Shown: in pieces, positions 27,848 through 38,029 of the stretch
Layout of the letters: the number at the start of each line of letters is the position of its first letter
Numbering within the stretch: the first letter of the stretch is position 1
NCBI GenBank assembly: GCA_021801265.1
Contig: JAJYYE010000003.1
Location: 39,874 to 103,873, forward strand
Length of the DNA stretch: 64,000 nucleotides
From: Pseudomonadota bacterium
GTDB lineage: Bacteria > Pseudomonadota > Gammaproteobacteria > Halothiobacillales > Halothiobacillaceae
Direction of reading: 5' to 3'
Program-made: the position numbers and the translations under genes
Notes under the pieces: model-generated
Told to the model about the DNA's origin: nothing
What the model saw: only the letters and a program-made list of their open reading frames with translations
Database searches by the model: none

Positions 27848-28714
27848 ATGAAGCAGGCATTCCTTAAGGTCGAAGGGCTAAAGAAAATTTTCCCCGGCGT
27901 TGCGGGTAGCGATGGTGTGATCGTGTTCGACGACATCCACTTTGAGGTTCAGCACGGGGAATTCATCTGTATTATCGGTCACTCCGGCTGCGGTAAATCG
28001 ACCATCCTCAATGTACTGGCGGGCCTTGATTCGGCCAGCGGCGGCAATGTATTCATGGATGGTCGGGAAATATCAGGCGCCAGTCTGGATCGAGGCGTCA
28101 TATTTCAAAGCCATGCCCTGATGCCCTGGCTCACGGTACGGCAGAATGTCGCCTTCGCAGTCAAATCCCGCTGGCCGGAGTGGAACAAAATGCAAGTCGA
28201 AGCGCAATGCGTCAAGTATCTGGAACTCGTTGGACTTGGCCACGCGTTAGACAAGAAGCCGCACCAGCTTTCCGGCGGCATGAAGCAGCGCGTCGGCATA
28301 GCACGGGCGTTTTCCATCGAACCAAAAATGCTGTTAATGGATGAACCCTTCGGTGCCCTGGATGCCTTAACGCGGGGCATAATTCAGGATGAGCTCGTCA
28401 AAATTTGTGCGGCAACTCAGCAAACGGTGTTCATGATTACGCATGATGTCGATGAGGCCATTCTTCTGGCCGATAAGATCATACTGATGTCCAATGGCCC
28501 GCATGCCAAAATCGCAGAGATTGTGGAGAATCCATTAGCGCGGCCGCGCCTTCGCACGGAGATGCACCATAACGATCATTTCTACTCAGTGCGCAATCAC
28601 ATGGTAGATTTTTTAGTCAGCCGATCACGCAAAATTTCGCAGGGTGAATTACCGCCTAATTACGATCCGAGACACCCCCCCATTATCAGACCCCTGAGTT
28701 TTGCAACCGAATGA
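27848..28714 (+). CDS. NitT/TauT ABC transporter ATPase
   Basis: A 288-residue ATP-binding subunit of the SsuB/TauB/NrtD type. Walker A is GHSGCGKS, signature LSGGMKQR and Walker B LLMDEPFGALD, all intact. It starts 4 bp after the permease stop and completes the importer. A CxxxPxxxDWR-type regulatory domain like NrtC is absent. Confidence 0.88.
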   Translation: MKQAFLKVEGLKKIFPGVAGSDGVIVFDDIHFEVQHGEFICIIGHSGCGKSTILNVLAGLDSASGGNVFMDGREISGASLDRGVIFQSHALMPWLTVRQNVAFAVKSRWPEWNKMQVEAQCVKYLELVGLGHALDKKPHQLSGGMKQRVGIARAFSIEPKMLLMDEPFGALDALTRGIIQDELVKICAATQQTVFMITHDVDEAILLADKIILMSNGPHAKIAEIVENPLARPRLRTEMHHNDHFYSVRNHMVDFLVSRSRKISQGELPPNYDPRHPPIIRPLSFATE

Positions 28715-28810
28715 AAAGGGACGAACCCCTCGGATTGTTCCACTTCAATTTACCATTCCTACCGCAGGTGGAAATCCATGGCATTCAGAGCGGCTCATTA
28801 TTTTGAGTCC

Positions 28811-28845
28811 GCTACGGGGCGTTTTAAAGCCCCGAAAATCGTAGC
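28811..28845. repeat. Hairpin between convergent genes
   Basis: Inner stem CGGGGC (28815-28820) with GCCCCG (28829-28834), and outer GCTAC (28811-28815) with GTAGC (28841-28845). It lies between the ABC operon and the convergent phosphoesterase gene (gap 28715-28996) and may serve as a bidirectional terminator, although no clean T-tract follows on either strand. Confidence 0.4.
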
Positions 28846-28996
28846 GCTGATGCTTTAAGTTAAGAAAATAGCGCGTTATGTGATCGATATACCCTGCATC
28901 AAAAGTTGTTTGGATGAGATTGCAGGCACATCCGTCAGGACTGCAAGCAAATAACCGAAAAACCATAGATTAGTGCTATCCGCAGGGCTAACCAAA

Positions 28997-31894
28997 TTAA
29001 TTTTGAGAAGGGGCGGTCACAGGATGAGCAGATCCTCTCAAACCTTGCCATAACGCTTGATTGAAACGCTCCGTATCAAGATGATCTTCAGAGGCGAAGT
29101 TCTGTCCTTCCATCACTCGAGCCCAATAGACAGCGCTGCGCCGAGGCTTCGCATACTGAGTTGTATCCGATGTGGTGATCAAACTATTCTCCGCCGTGCG
29201 GGGGGGTAAAGGTAGTTGAGTCGTTCGCAATACTTCCGGCACGAGGGCGGTGTAACTCAGCGGTACCATTTGCTGCCCAAAAACGGCTGTCATGGGCACC
29301 GCATTTCCGTCGGTCAACCCCATTGGAGAAATGCCAAGTACATCTTCAATGGTACGGAGTAAGTTTACCGTGGTATATCGGGTAGACACCACCGCATGTC
29401 GCTTCACATAAGGGCCGATGACGTAAGCCAGGCTTCTATGAGCATCCACATGATCCCCGCCATCTTGGGCATCATCTTCCACAACCACAATCAACGTGTT
29501 ATCCCGATATCGGCTATGAGCGATTCTTTCGACCAACAGGCCAAGAGCGTAGTCATTGTCGGCCATCTGAGTTTCCACGGTATTTACACCGTCTTCAGCT
29601 TGTGCAAAGTCACCAAAGTGATCCCGGGGCAATCGCACCAACTCCAGCGCCGGTAAATCATCATCTTTCTCATATTGTTCGAACTCTCGTTCCCACTCCT
29701 TATAACGCCAAAAATCGGCATACTTCATGTCAAATCCACGAAAATAGGGATCAGTAATGGGACGCAGAGCCGATTTGTTGGAATAGGCCTGAATCATCTG
29801 ATCCCTGAACGGGTGACGGGATGACGGCACGTAGGCCGGATCGGTCGGCGGAAGGCCATAGCGCTCTTCATCCTGATAAAACCCATAGTTGCGAATCGTA
29901 ATCCCGGCTCGTAGAGCCGCATCCCACAAGTAACCAGCACCACTCTCACCGCCTGGTCCATCGGGAGCAGCCACATCAGCGACTCCCGGCAGTAAATCAG
30001 CATCTTTTGGCACCCGAGTGTCTTCTTCTTGTCGCGCTGCGGGGCTAGCCAAACCCAGGTTGATGTTTCTATTCTGGCCTTCATTGTCATAACTCAGGCC
30101 ACGACCCGCATAATTGATCGCAATATTCTTTTCTGTATATTCGCTGGAACGCGCGGCAGTACTCCAAATCCAGCCATCATTGCTGGCCGCGCCGCTGACT
30201 AAAAAATTATCGAGGGTAACAAACTGACGCGCCAAAGCATGATGGTTCGGGCTGATGGGTTCAGGCAGTAGAACGAGATTGGCATCTCCATTACCAGGGC
30301 GTAAATCGCCCAACACTTGATCGTAGGTTCGATTTTCTTTCACTATATAAATGACATGTTTAATGCGGGCACGAATATAAGCCATTAAGCGCTCAGCCTC
30401 CGCTTTGTCCTGAATGTCTGCCCAGTTGTTATTCTCGGCCACCTGACGAGTGAGTTGGGTTAGTTCAGACATTTCCGGCACCGGTACGGTCAAAAAACCC
30501 GCTTTCATTAATTGCCAAATATATTGGTTGTTCGCCCGACACCTGGCCGTTGCTGCCGGGTCAACAGACAAAGAGTTACGGCAATTTTTACCATTCGGCC
30601 CGGCCATACTTTTACCATTAACGATATATAGATTCTTGCCATCACGACTGACACTCACTGAATTCGGATACCAACCCGTGGGTATTAGTCCACGTACGCC
30701 CGAACTGCCCCTCCCTTCACCCAAATGAATAACGGCGACAGAATTGGTTCCACCATTGGTGACGTATAGCGTCTGCTCATCTGGCGACAAGGCCAAGCTA
30801 TTCGGATTGCTGCCTTTTAACTGATTGGCATTGGCGTAGGTTGTTTCTGGTGCGGTAGTCGCCAAGGTATCCAGTAAAACATCTTTTTGGGCATCAATCA
30901 CGGAGACGGTATCGCTATTTGCATTGGCGACATAGAGTCGGCTCTGCGCACGATTCATCACCATGCGCGTGGGTTGCCCACCGACCGGGATCCTCATTTT
31001 TACGGATAGGGCTTCGCCCCCTGTACGTACCACCACCACTTCTCGATCCCGCATGCTGGTTACGTAGGCCTTATGGTTTCCTTGGTAGGCAACCCAAAAA
31101 GGAAACTCACCGCCTGGCACGCCGGCCCGAGCCGGATTTATTTTTCCAGGACGGAGATCAAGTTCGTGAATAACCTTGTCTCGAGATAAATCAACCTCGG
31201 AGACGCTGTCATTCTCGAAATTGGCAACCAAGAGCCGCTGTCCATCCGGGCTAATAGCGAGACCAGCCGCCATCGGCCGAATATCAATACCCAGTCCCTT
31301 GGCGTGACCCAGGGTGATGACTGGCTTAATTTCCAACCACTTGTCTTGCAAAAAAGCATACCGATGAATGTTGTCATCCACCCCACCTGAAACAAAAAAC
31401 TGCTGGCTATCTGGATGCCAAGCAATTCCAGAAAAAGAGTTGGGGACTTCCAATACCTGACGCTTAACCGGGTTGCCGGATCGCACGTCATACACAAAAA
31501 TATACTCGGAGGAGGTGGCGGGATCAATTTTCCCTTCCGAATTCCAATTGCGATTGTAGCCACTGGTTAATACCAGTAATGTTTTTCCGTCCGGGCTCAA
31601 AGCGGTTGAAACTGCTTGCCCTGCCTGATAATCAGGCAGAGACAAAAGATCTGGATTCATCGGCTCAAATTGACTGCCTCGCGCCGCCGTCGGGGTGATT
31701 CGAGCTCCAGTGGGCAGTAAAGTGCCTTGCAGAATAATCTGCGGCTGATCAGCGGACACCGAAGTCGCAATTGCCGCCCCCCCGCCTAAAGCAACCAACA
31801 TGATGACCCAAAACGGTAGCGAAGAAGGAGAAAGATGACGCTTTGCCGAGGGCCGAACAGGCTTAGGGTTATTAGTTACAGGGGGGGAAGACAT
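28997..31894 (-). CDS. YncE-like beta-propeller plus alkaline-phosphatase-superfamily phosphoesterase
   Basis: A 965-residue exported protein. After an N-terminal hydrophobic anchor (about 25-48) comes a seven-bladed YVTN/YncE beta-propeller (about 90-470), then a PF04185-type phosphoesterase domain (about 530-900) with ENRTYDQVLG and the metal-binding EDDAQDGGDHVDAHR. Proteins with this two-part build are known but their natural substrate is not. The ATG at 31894 has GGAG upstream; the in-frame extension to 31927 does not. It is the last gene of the exbD-tonB-receptor-exbB operon, suggesting that products of organophosphorus hydrolysis or the substrate itself relate to the receptor. Confidence 0.82.
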   Translation of the reverse strand: MSSPPVTNNPKPVRPSAKRHLSPSSLPFWVIMLVALGGGAAIATSVSADQPQIILQGTLLPTGARITPTAARGSQFEPMNPDLLSLPDYQAGQAVSTALSPDGKTLLVLTSGYNRNWNSEGKIDPATSSEYIFVYDVRSGNPVKRQVLEVPNSFSGIAWHPDSQQFFVSGGVDDNIHRYAFLQDKWLEIKPVITLGHAKGLGIDIRPMAAGLAISPDGQRLLVANFENDSVSEVDLSRDKVIHELDLRPGKINPARAGVPGGEFPFWVAYQGNHKAYVTSMRDREVVVVRTGGEALSVKMRIPVGGQPTRMVMNRAQSRLYVANANSDTVSVIDAQKDVLLDTLATTAPETTYANANQLKGSNPNSLALSPDEQTLYVTNGGTNSVAVIHLGEGRGSSGVRGLIPTGWYPNSVSVSRDGKNLYIVNGKSMAGPNGKNCRNSLSVDPAATARCRANNQYIWQLMKAGFLTVPVPEMSELTQLTRQVAENNNWADIQDKAEAERLMAYIRARIKHVIYIVKENRTYDQVLGDLRPGNGDANLVLLPEPISPNHHALARQFVTLDNFLVSGAASNDGWIWSTAARSSEYTEKNIAINYAGRGLSYDNEGQNRNINLGLASPAARQEEDTRVPKDADLLPGVADVAAPDGPGGESGAGYLWDAALRAGITIRNYGFYQDEERYGLPPTDPAYVPSSRHPFRDQMIQAYSNKSALRPITDPYFRGFDMKYADFWRYKEWEREFEQYEKDDDLPALELVRLPRDHFGDFAQAEDGVNTVETQMADNDYALGLLVERIAHSRYRDNTLIVVVEDDAQDGGDHVDAHRSLAYVIGPYVKRHAVVSTRYTTVNLLRTIEDVLGISPMGLTDGNAVPMTAVFGQQMVPLSYTALVPEVLRTTQLPLPPRTAENSLITTSDTTQYAKPRRSAVYWARVMEGQNFASEDHLDTERFNQALWQGLRGSAHPVTAPSQN

Positions 31895-31956
31895 GGCAGC
31901 TCCGAGTGAGTGAAATCGATCAGACAATCACTGTCCAAAAAATGAAAGCGACCGAC

Positions 31957-32550
31957 CTATTTGGTGGCCAGAAACTTCAGAGAGATCAGTTTCATCTGAT
32001 TATTGATTTGCTCGACCTTTTCACCGAAAAAATTGAAAAATGCAAGGCTATATAAAGCAATTGCTATTCCCAGGCCTGTGGCGAACAGGGCTGTACCAAT
32101 GCCGTTACTGACCGCAGCCGGATCAGATGTGCCATTGGAAGCCAGACTGTGGAAGGCATCAATAATGCCCATAATGGTCCCGAGGAGCCCCATTAATGGA
32201 GAAAGCGTCACAATGGTATCAAGCAGCCAAAGGCGCTTGCTGAGCAAGGCCTGTTTTGCTACATAAATGGATTGGACGAAGAACTCCGTGGCTGTGTGAG
32301 ACATCGGTGGCGCATTGACAATTTCACTCAGCGCCTGCCCCTGGGGGCTCTGGCTGCCAGAAAACTGTTCACGTAATTCTGCATGCAGGTTTGTATCATG
32401 AAGATGGCTGTTAACGAACGCGGAGATGCGTTTCCCTTCTCTCATTGAGTAACTGAAATAGATCATTCGTTCGACAATCACATAGGTTGCGGTAATGATC
32501 ATGCCGAGCATGGCGTACATGATCACATCGTGAATCATATTAAAAGACAT
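31957..32550 (-). CDS. exbB: ExbB-like (MotA/TolQ/ExbB) proton channel
   Basis: A 197-residue inner-membrane protein of the ExbB/TolQ family with three helices and the signature SPLMGLLGTIMGIIDAFH followed by AVSNGIGTALFATGLGI. With ExbD it forms the proton-driven motor that energises TonB. It is separated from its ExbD partner by the tonB and receptor genes, an order in which the motor brackets the receptor. Confidence 0.88.
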   Translation of the reverse strand: MSFNMIHDVIMYAMLGMIITATYVIVERMIYFSYSMREGKRISAFVNSHLHDTNLHAELREQFSGSQSPQGQALSEIVNAPPMSHTATEFFVQSIYVAKQALLSKRLWLLDTIVTLSPLMGLLGTIMGIIDAFHSLASNGTSDPAAVSNGIGTALFATGLGIAIALYSLAFFNFFGEKVEQINNQMKLISLKFLATK

Positions 32551-32635
32551 GGCGAGAGTACCTCTTCTGGAATAACAAATACTGCGGGGCGCAATGCCCC
32601 GCTGTACACATAGATCAATTCATCGTTAAAACGAC

Positions 32636-34783
32636 TTAGATCGAACCCCCGATGGTCAGATAAACTGAGCGCGGCGTACCGGTGAAATAGGTTGGGTTGC
32701 CCGCCGTAGTCCCGGTGTACATGGACGACAGATAACTCTTATCGAAAATGTTTTCGACGTTAAGCTGGACACGGAAGTCATTCATGCCGTAAAACTTCTT
32801 GACCTTATAGCCCGCGCGCAGACCAAAGACGGTATAAGCTGGCGCACTTTCCGTGTTATCCACGGTTGAATAACGCTGACCAACATATTTACCATTAATG
32901 CCAGCGAAATAACCACTAACGTTATAGCTCGCATCGGCAAACAACATGGCCTTGGGTGAATCCGGCACGGTCTTGCCCGCGCTCTGCACGAGCGAAGTTG
33001 CAGAAGCCTGATAGTTCTGATCGAACTTGGACTGGTTTAACGTCAAAGCGGTATACAGGTTGAAACGTTCGACCGGATGCCAATTGGAAGCCAGCTCCAC
33101 CCCTTTGCTGGTAATACTGCCCACATTCGAGAAGATATCTGCGTTCAGCAGGTAACGGTTGGTGGAGTCCTTGATCTGAAGGATCCGGTTGTCGTATTTC
33201 ACGTGATACACAGCTAAAGACGCATCGAAGTCCTGACGCTTGGTACGAATACCCAGATCGACATTCGTGGAAGACTCGGGCTTCAAATCGGGATTGTATG
33301 TACCTACGGTCAGCACGCTGGTCGAAGGCGCACTGAAATTCTTGGCGTAGTTGCCAAAAATTTGCTCATTGGCAGTCAACTGGTAAGTTGCGCCGATTTG
33401 GGGCAGGAAAGACTTGGAGTACTTCGCACTCCGGCCCGCAGTGGCATTCAGAATATCCGTATAATCGCGAGAAACGGAAATCGCCTTGGCGCCCACATCC
33501 AATTTCAAACGGTCATCCATCATCGTGATGGTGTCCTGAACATAAAACGTAGCCGAATTTGTTAAAAACTCGCGATTAAAGTCCGTTTTAACCACGGTGC
33601 CCAGGTCCGGGGCGCCACTGACAGACTGATCCAGTGTGTTATACCAGTTACGATCGTTACGGTATTTGTAACGCTCCAACCACACGCCAGCCGACAACTG
33701 ATGCGGCCCCAGGTCGTAGGTTAATTTGCTGGTCACGCCATAACGGTCAGTGAAGTAACGCGATTCACGAAACATGAGCTGTACAGCGCCAGTAATTGGG
33801 TTGTGTCCCGGGTTGTAAGTGCCAAAACCTTCTTGCTTCTGGTAATAAGGAACCAGAGATAAACGTGCCCGATCAGTCAGCTTGAAGTCACCTTGGAAAC
33901 TCAACAACTGATCGGTACGACCATTGGTCCAGCCCGTATAGTTGTTTTGATCTTTCAGGGGATCGCCGGTCCAGGTCGTATTCAGATCATAGGAACGACC
34001 GTATTTGTTGTAGTCGGCCAGACTCATATCGAGGTAATCGTGATCGAAACGCTTGTTGTAGGTGTAGGACATCCCCACCTTGTTTTCGCCAAATACCTTC
34101 TGAATCTTGGTTTCAAAATGGTTGCGTGTGTTTTTACCCTTACCCCGCCATTTTTCCGTATCGGTACGGGAACCGCTCACATAGGCTTTTGTGCCATCAG
34201 CAAAATTACCGGTATCAAGCCGCAGAAACTCTCGATGAGAGTTGAAGCTACCGCCTGAAATTTCGCCCTGAAGACCCGGCTTGTTCTTTGGATCAATTGT
34301 CTGGTAACTAATGGAGCCGCCCAAAGCATTATAAGAAGGGGTTGACAGGTCCCCAGAACCTTGAGCGACTGTAGCTGATTCCAGGTTTTCGCTATCCATA
34401 AAACGGCCAGCCGGATTACCGCCGGCTGCGGCATTGCTGGTCATCGGCACGCCATCAACGGTAACCCCAATTTGACTGGAATTGAAACCACGCATTTCAA
34501 TGTTGCTGCCGTACTCGTAGATACCGTAAGGATCTGCTGTCGTGACATTTACCCCAGGTACACGCTCCAATGCCATCACCGGGTCCCTCCCCGGTTGCTG
34601 CTGCTGAAACTCTTTATGATCTACTGCATTACTGGAACGAACCTGGCCTTCGCCCATAATGGACACAGCACCGGTATCCACCGTGGCGGTGTTGGTTGTA
34701 TCCGCATGAGCGTTCGCATTCACTGCTAATGCAGTCATTATCGCCAGGAACACAGGCGTCGGTTTCAATGTGGCTCTCATCAT
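32636..34783 (-). CDS. TonB-dependent outer-membrane receptor
   Basis: A 715-residue receptor with a signal peptide, a plug domain (about 40-165: the RVPGVNV and IEMRGFNSSQIGVTVDGVP motifs) and a 22-strand barrel. The C-terminus is YLTIGGSI, ending in Ile rather than the usual Phe/Trp. The plug and barrel lack a recognisable siderophore or cobalamin signature. The operon partners (exbBD, tonB, phosphoesterase) and the adjacent phosphonate-type ABC importer suggest a phosphorus- or metal-containing ligand; this is inference. Confidence 0.88.
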   Translation of the reverse strand: MMRATLKPTPVFLAIMTALAVNANAHADTTNTATVDTGAVSIMGEGQVRSSNAVDHKEFQQQQPGRDPVMALERVPGVNVTTADPYGIYEYGSNIEMRGFNSSQIGVTVDGVPMTSNAAAGGNPAGRFMDSENLESATVAQGSGDLSTPSYNALGGSISYQTIDPKNKPGLQGEISGGSFNSHREFLRLDTGNFADGTKAYVSGSRTDTEKWRGKGKNTRNHFETKIQKVFGENKVGMSYTYNKRFDHDYLDMSLADYNKYGRSYDLNTTWTGDPLKDQNNYTGWTNGRTDQLLSFQGDFKLTDRARLSLVPYYQKQEGFGTYNPGHNPITGAVQLMFRESRYFTDRYGVTSKLTYDLGPHQLSAGVWLERYKYRNDRNWYNTLDQSVSGAPDLGTVVKTDFNREFLTNSATFYVQDTITMMDDRLKLDVGAKAISVSRDYTDILNATAGRSAKYSKSFLPQIGATYQLTANEQIFGNYAKNFSAPSTSVLTVGTYNPDLKPESSTNVDLGIRTKRQDFDASLAVYHVKYDNRILQIKDSTNRYLLNADIFSNVGSITSKGVELASNWHPVERFNLYTALTLNQSKFDQNYQASATSLVQSAGKTVPDSPKAMLFADASYNVSGYFAGINGKYVGQRYSTVDNTESAPAYTVFGLRAGYKVKKFYGMNDFRVQLNVENIFDKSYLSSMYTGTTAGNPTYFTGTPRSVYLTIGGSI

Positions 34784-34794
34784 TTTCTCCCTAG

Positions 34795-35604
34795 TTAATT
34801 ATCGGAAAGTGCGTAAATAAGACTGGTTCTGAACTGTTTTTGCGTGTTCTCCCGCCAGGCATCCTCCGGAATCGGTGGGAACAGCGCTGTACGTACAGCC
34901 TGTAGTGCCGCTTTATCCAAGATCTCGCTGCCGGAAGTTTTGACGATTTCCACACTGACCAACTTCCCCTGTCGGTTAAGGGTGTAGGAAATCTCTACCG
35001 TGCCACTCATATCGAGCTTTCGAGCCAGGGCTGGGTAGATCTTGTGCTGTTCAATCTGCATCCGAACTTGGCTGATGTATGCGGCCTCATGGTTCGGATT
35101 GCTCACCGGAGCAGGTGGAGCGGGAGGCGCAGCAGGCTTGGGTGGCGCAATGCTCGCCGGAGCGGTTGGTTTTTCCGGTACAGGCCGTTTTTCTGGCGTT
35201 GGCTTTGCTTCGGGCGTCGGCAATTTCACCGGCTTCGGATTTTTTTCATGCGTCGGTTTCACCGGTTTCGGTTTCTCGACGGGCTTGGGCTTTTCAACCG
35301 GCTTTGGTGGCGGGGGAGGCTCAACCGGTATGGGGGTCTCATTCAGTGGTGGCGGTGGTGGTGGCGGCTCAACCGGAGTAGGCTCCGGCGGCGGGGTCGA
35401 TTCAACCGGCGTCGGCGCCGACACGGCCAGGCTAATTTGGATAGGCGGAGCCGGTGGCTGAGGCAACAACGGAGGTTTCAGCGGAAATGCTCGCTGCGAT
35501 AGAACCAGTAGCAACACCATCGCAACCACTGCACCACGCGCCACCCATTCCCTGCTTGAAAAAAAATTCATACGGAAGGACACCAAGGAATACTCTTTTC
35601 TCAT
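34795..35604 (-). CDS. tonB: TonB
   Basis: A 269-residue energy-coupling protein with one N-terminal helix (about 18-36), a long Pro/Glu then Lys-Pro periplasmic spacer (repeated PKPVEKPKPV units), and a C-terminal TonB domain (ALARKLDMSGTVEISYTL, ending in AWRENTQKQFRTSL). ATG 35604 overlaps the exbD stop (TGATG); a GTG one codon earlier is possible. A plus-strand ORF across the spacer is an antisense artefact of its Pro-rich repeats. Confidence 0.9.
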   Translation of the reverse strand: MRKEYSLVSFRMNFFSSREWVARGAVVAMVLLLVLSQRAFPLKPPLLPQPPAPPIQISLAVSAPTPVESTPPPEPTPVEPPPPPPPLNETPIPVEPPPPPKPVEKPKPVEKPKPVKPTHEKNPKPVKLPTPEAKPTPEKRPVPEKPTAPASIAPPKPAAPPAPPAPVSNPNHEAAYISQVRMQIEQHKIYPALARKLDMSGTVEISYTLNRQGKLVSVEIVKTSGSEILDKAALQAVRTALFPPIPEDAWRENTQKQFRTSLIYALSDN

Positions 35605-36011
35605 CACTTCTTTTTGGCCGCAATAGAAACGGCTGTGATCCCGGAGGTTTTCACCACATCCATTACATCCACCAAACTTTGAAGTTCGCTGCCTTTATCA
35701 CCATCAATAACAAGGTCGATATCCTTGTGAGATTGTTTCAATGCGCCAAGCGCAATACCCAGTGAGGTTAAGTCATAATCCTTGCCCTCCAACTGGATAC
35801 GTCCTTGAGCGCCAATAATGATCACGGCGTGATAGGCGCGATTAAGGCGCTCTGGCTGGGCTGAGCCGGGCAACTCGGTTTTTAGGCCTGTAGCCGGAAT
35901 GACATTCATGCTGATCAGCACAAAAAACACCAACAGAAACATCATCACATCAATCATTGGAATGATTTCAATCCGCGCCTTGCGACGCGGTTCGTTTTGC
36001 CAAATAAACAT
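35604..36011 (-). CDS. exbD: ExbD-like proton-channel subunit
   Basis: A 135-residue single-helix protein. The membrane segment IIPMIDVMMFLLVFF carries the proton-relay Asp21, equivalent to E. coli Asp25. A periplasmic domain follows. It is the first gene of the TonB operon and overlaps tonB. Confidence 0.88.
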   Translation of the reverse strand: MFIWQNEPRRKARIEIIPMIDVMMFLLVFFVLISMNVIPATGLKTELPGSAQPERLNRAYHAVIIIGAQGRIQLEGKDYDLTSLGIALGALKQSHKDIDLVIDGDKGSELQSLVDVMDVVKTSGITAVSIAAKKK

Positions 36012-36340
36012 TCAAAAAGCTCCTGGAAAAATGGTTCAGCAAATTTCAGGCAAAGGGAATCCATGGCCAACACGTTGACGAAAAAATATTTTCTGGATTC
36101 AGTTCACCCCACGTTTGCCGCATCAAGCGCACGACTCGTGGATTCATTTCGATTGACTAAATAATCCGATCACTATAGATAAGGTTTATTACTTGATTGT
36201 GAATACTCAGTTACTTTTTGTTTTCATTTCATTTGCAAATCACGGACTCACCACCTAGCAGAGCCTGCCGGACTTGACCATCCGTCGCGAGGCCAAGTCC
36301 AGTTTGAGAAAAGTGGTACTGCGTTAAGCCCGACAGGCCG
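36012..36340 (-). promoter_or_regulatory. Promoter region of exbD operon / end of ABC permease gene
   Basis: A 329-bp gap, no gene. Near the permease stop, GGACTTG (36271-36277) pairs with CAAGTCC (36294-36300), a candidate hairpin without a T-tract. The AT-rich stretch near 36160-36230 probably holds the exbD promoter. I see no clear Fur box. Confidence 0.35.
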
Positions 36341-38029
36341 CTAGCCCACACGACGCTGCCTCAAAAACCGCCCTCCGAACCAAGCGAGGCCCTTGACAGT
36401 TAAGATCACGCTGATGATCGCCGCCATAATGATGGTGGCAAACGCAGCGGCTTGAGGCAGGTTACCCGCATCATTCAGAAGGAGGACGGAGATCGCCGCC
36501 GGCGTTGTGCCCGGGGCAACAAGAAAAATTAGTGCTGATATCGTCACCATGCTATGCATGAAATAAAACATGCTGATGCTGAGCATGGCTGGGCCAATTA
36601 GAGGCAAGGTGACATGGCGAGTGGTATGCAGCATGCTCGCCCCCAAGGTTTGCGAGGCCTCCTGAAGTCCGCCGTCAATCTGCTTCAGCCCGGTGGTGGC
36701 AATCAGAAACGCTTGGGCGTGATAGTGATAGACCGTACACAATGACAGCAGCAGTACCGTGCCATACAACCAGTACACAGGGGTTGACAGGTTATTGAAC
36801 GCCAGCACATAACCGAGGCCCAGCACCATGCCCGGCACGGCGGCAGGCACCACAGACAGCAGATACAAGACCTGACGCAAGCGGCTCGATAATTTCTGCA
36901 CGATCAGGGCGCCCATGGTCGCGACCACCACCCCGATTGCCGCAGCCATCAGGGACATTTTCAGGCTGACCCACAGGGCGCCATACCCTCCCGGCACGTC
37001 CAGACTGTAATGCTGGAGGGTAAAACTCAAATTGTAGGGCCATAGGCGAGTCAAGCTGGCGACGACGACGACGCCCATCACCGCAATAATGGCGATCGCA
37101 ATCCCGCCAAGGAAGAACAACATCGGGCCGTCCACCCACCAGCTTCGTTCCAGACGATAAGGCGTGGCCTGTGCGGAAATCGTCGTTTGGCGGCGGGCGA
37201 TCCACTTTTCCGCCACCACCGAGAGTAGTACCGGCAGTAGCAACAGCACACCGATCACCGCCCCCAGATGAAAATTGGCCTGCCCCGCCACTTGGTTGTA
37301 AATCTCGGTCGCCAGGACGTTGTAATCCCCGCCCAACACCATGGGGTTACCGAACTCACTGATATTAATGGCGAATCCCAAAAATATGGCAGAAAGAATG
37401 CCATAACGAGCCGCAGGCAGCGTCACGCTGGAAAACCGTTTGAATCCCCCTGCTCCGAGCATCTTGGCGGCATCGTACAGGCGAGCATCGGCCCCGCTCA
37501 GCGCCACGGACAAGACAAGATAGGCATGGGGCAGCCCGTACAGCACGTTGGAGATCAGAATCCCCCAGAACCCGTAGATATCGATATCGGTGCCGAGGTA
37601 GCGATTGACGATCCCGTTCCGACCCAGCAGGAATTGAACACCCAGGGCCTGAATCAACGAGGGCGCGAACAAGGGCAGCAAGATGACGCTGTGCCAGAGC
37701 CATTTACCCGGCACCTTGGTTCGTTTCAGGGCATAGGCATAGCCAAAGGCGATAAACACCGTGGCCAAAGTTGCCCAGAACGAGACAGTGAGTGTATTGA
37801 AGAGTGCCTGTCGAAAGTGAGGATCACGAATATACAGATCGTAGTAATCCAGCCCCCAACGACCATCCGGGTGATGAATACTTTCCCGCAGGATCATCCA
37901 CAGCGGATACAGGACAAACACCACCAGAGGCAGCGCGGCCAGTAGCGCGATCAGTATCTCGATCTGGCCACGGCCAAATCGCCAGCGAAACGACCGCGCC
38001 ATCGGTTCAGCAATGAAATCAGTGCTCAT
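36341..38029 (-). CDS. Fused ABC permease (Fe3+/2-aminoethylphosphonate type)
   Basis: A 562-residue permease with two BPD_transp_1 units (about 60-280 and 335-550), each with the EAA loop (AAKMLGAGGFKRF and ASQTLGASMLHTT). Such fused permeases occur in FbpB iron importers and in the putative 2-aminoethylphosphonate systems (TIGR03262, about 550 residues). It overlaps the ATPase gene by 11 bp and lies upstream of the TonB operon on the same strand. Confidence 0.82.
   Translation of the reverse strand: MSTDFIAEPMARSFRWRFGRGQIEILIALLAALPLVVFVLYPLWMILRESIHHPDGRWGLDYYDLYIRDPHFRQALFNTLTVSFWATLATVFIAFGYAYALKRTKVPGKWLWHSVILLPLFAPSLIQALGVQFLLGRNGIVNRYLGTDIDIYGFWGILISNVLYGLPHAYLVLSVALSGADARLYDAAKMLGAGGFKRFSSVTLPAARYGILSAIFLGFAINISEFGNPMVLGGDYNVLATEIYNQVAGQANFHLGAVIGVLLLLPVLLSVVAEKWIARRQTTISAQATPYRLERSWWVDGPMLFFLGGIAIAIIAVMGVVVVASLTRLWPYNLSFTLQHYSLDVPGGYGALWVSLKMSLMAAAIGVVVATMGALIVQKLSSRLRQVLYLLSVVPAAVPGMVLGLGYVLAFNNLSTPVYWLYGTVLLLSLCTVYHYHAQAFLIATTGLKQIDGGLQEASQTLGASMLHTTRHVTLPLIGPAMLSISMFYFMHSMVTISALIFLVAPGTTPAAISVLLLNDAGNLPQAAAFATIIMAAIISVILTVKGLAWFGGRFLRQRRVG

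Noticed and set aside
35042..35502. Long Gly/Arg-rich ORFs on the plus strand
   Set aside because: Antisense to the Pro-rich spacer of tonB; the low-complexity repeat keeps both strands open.
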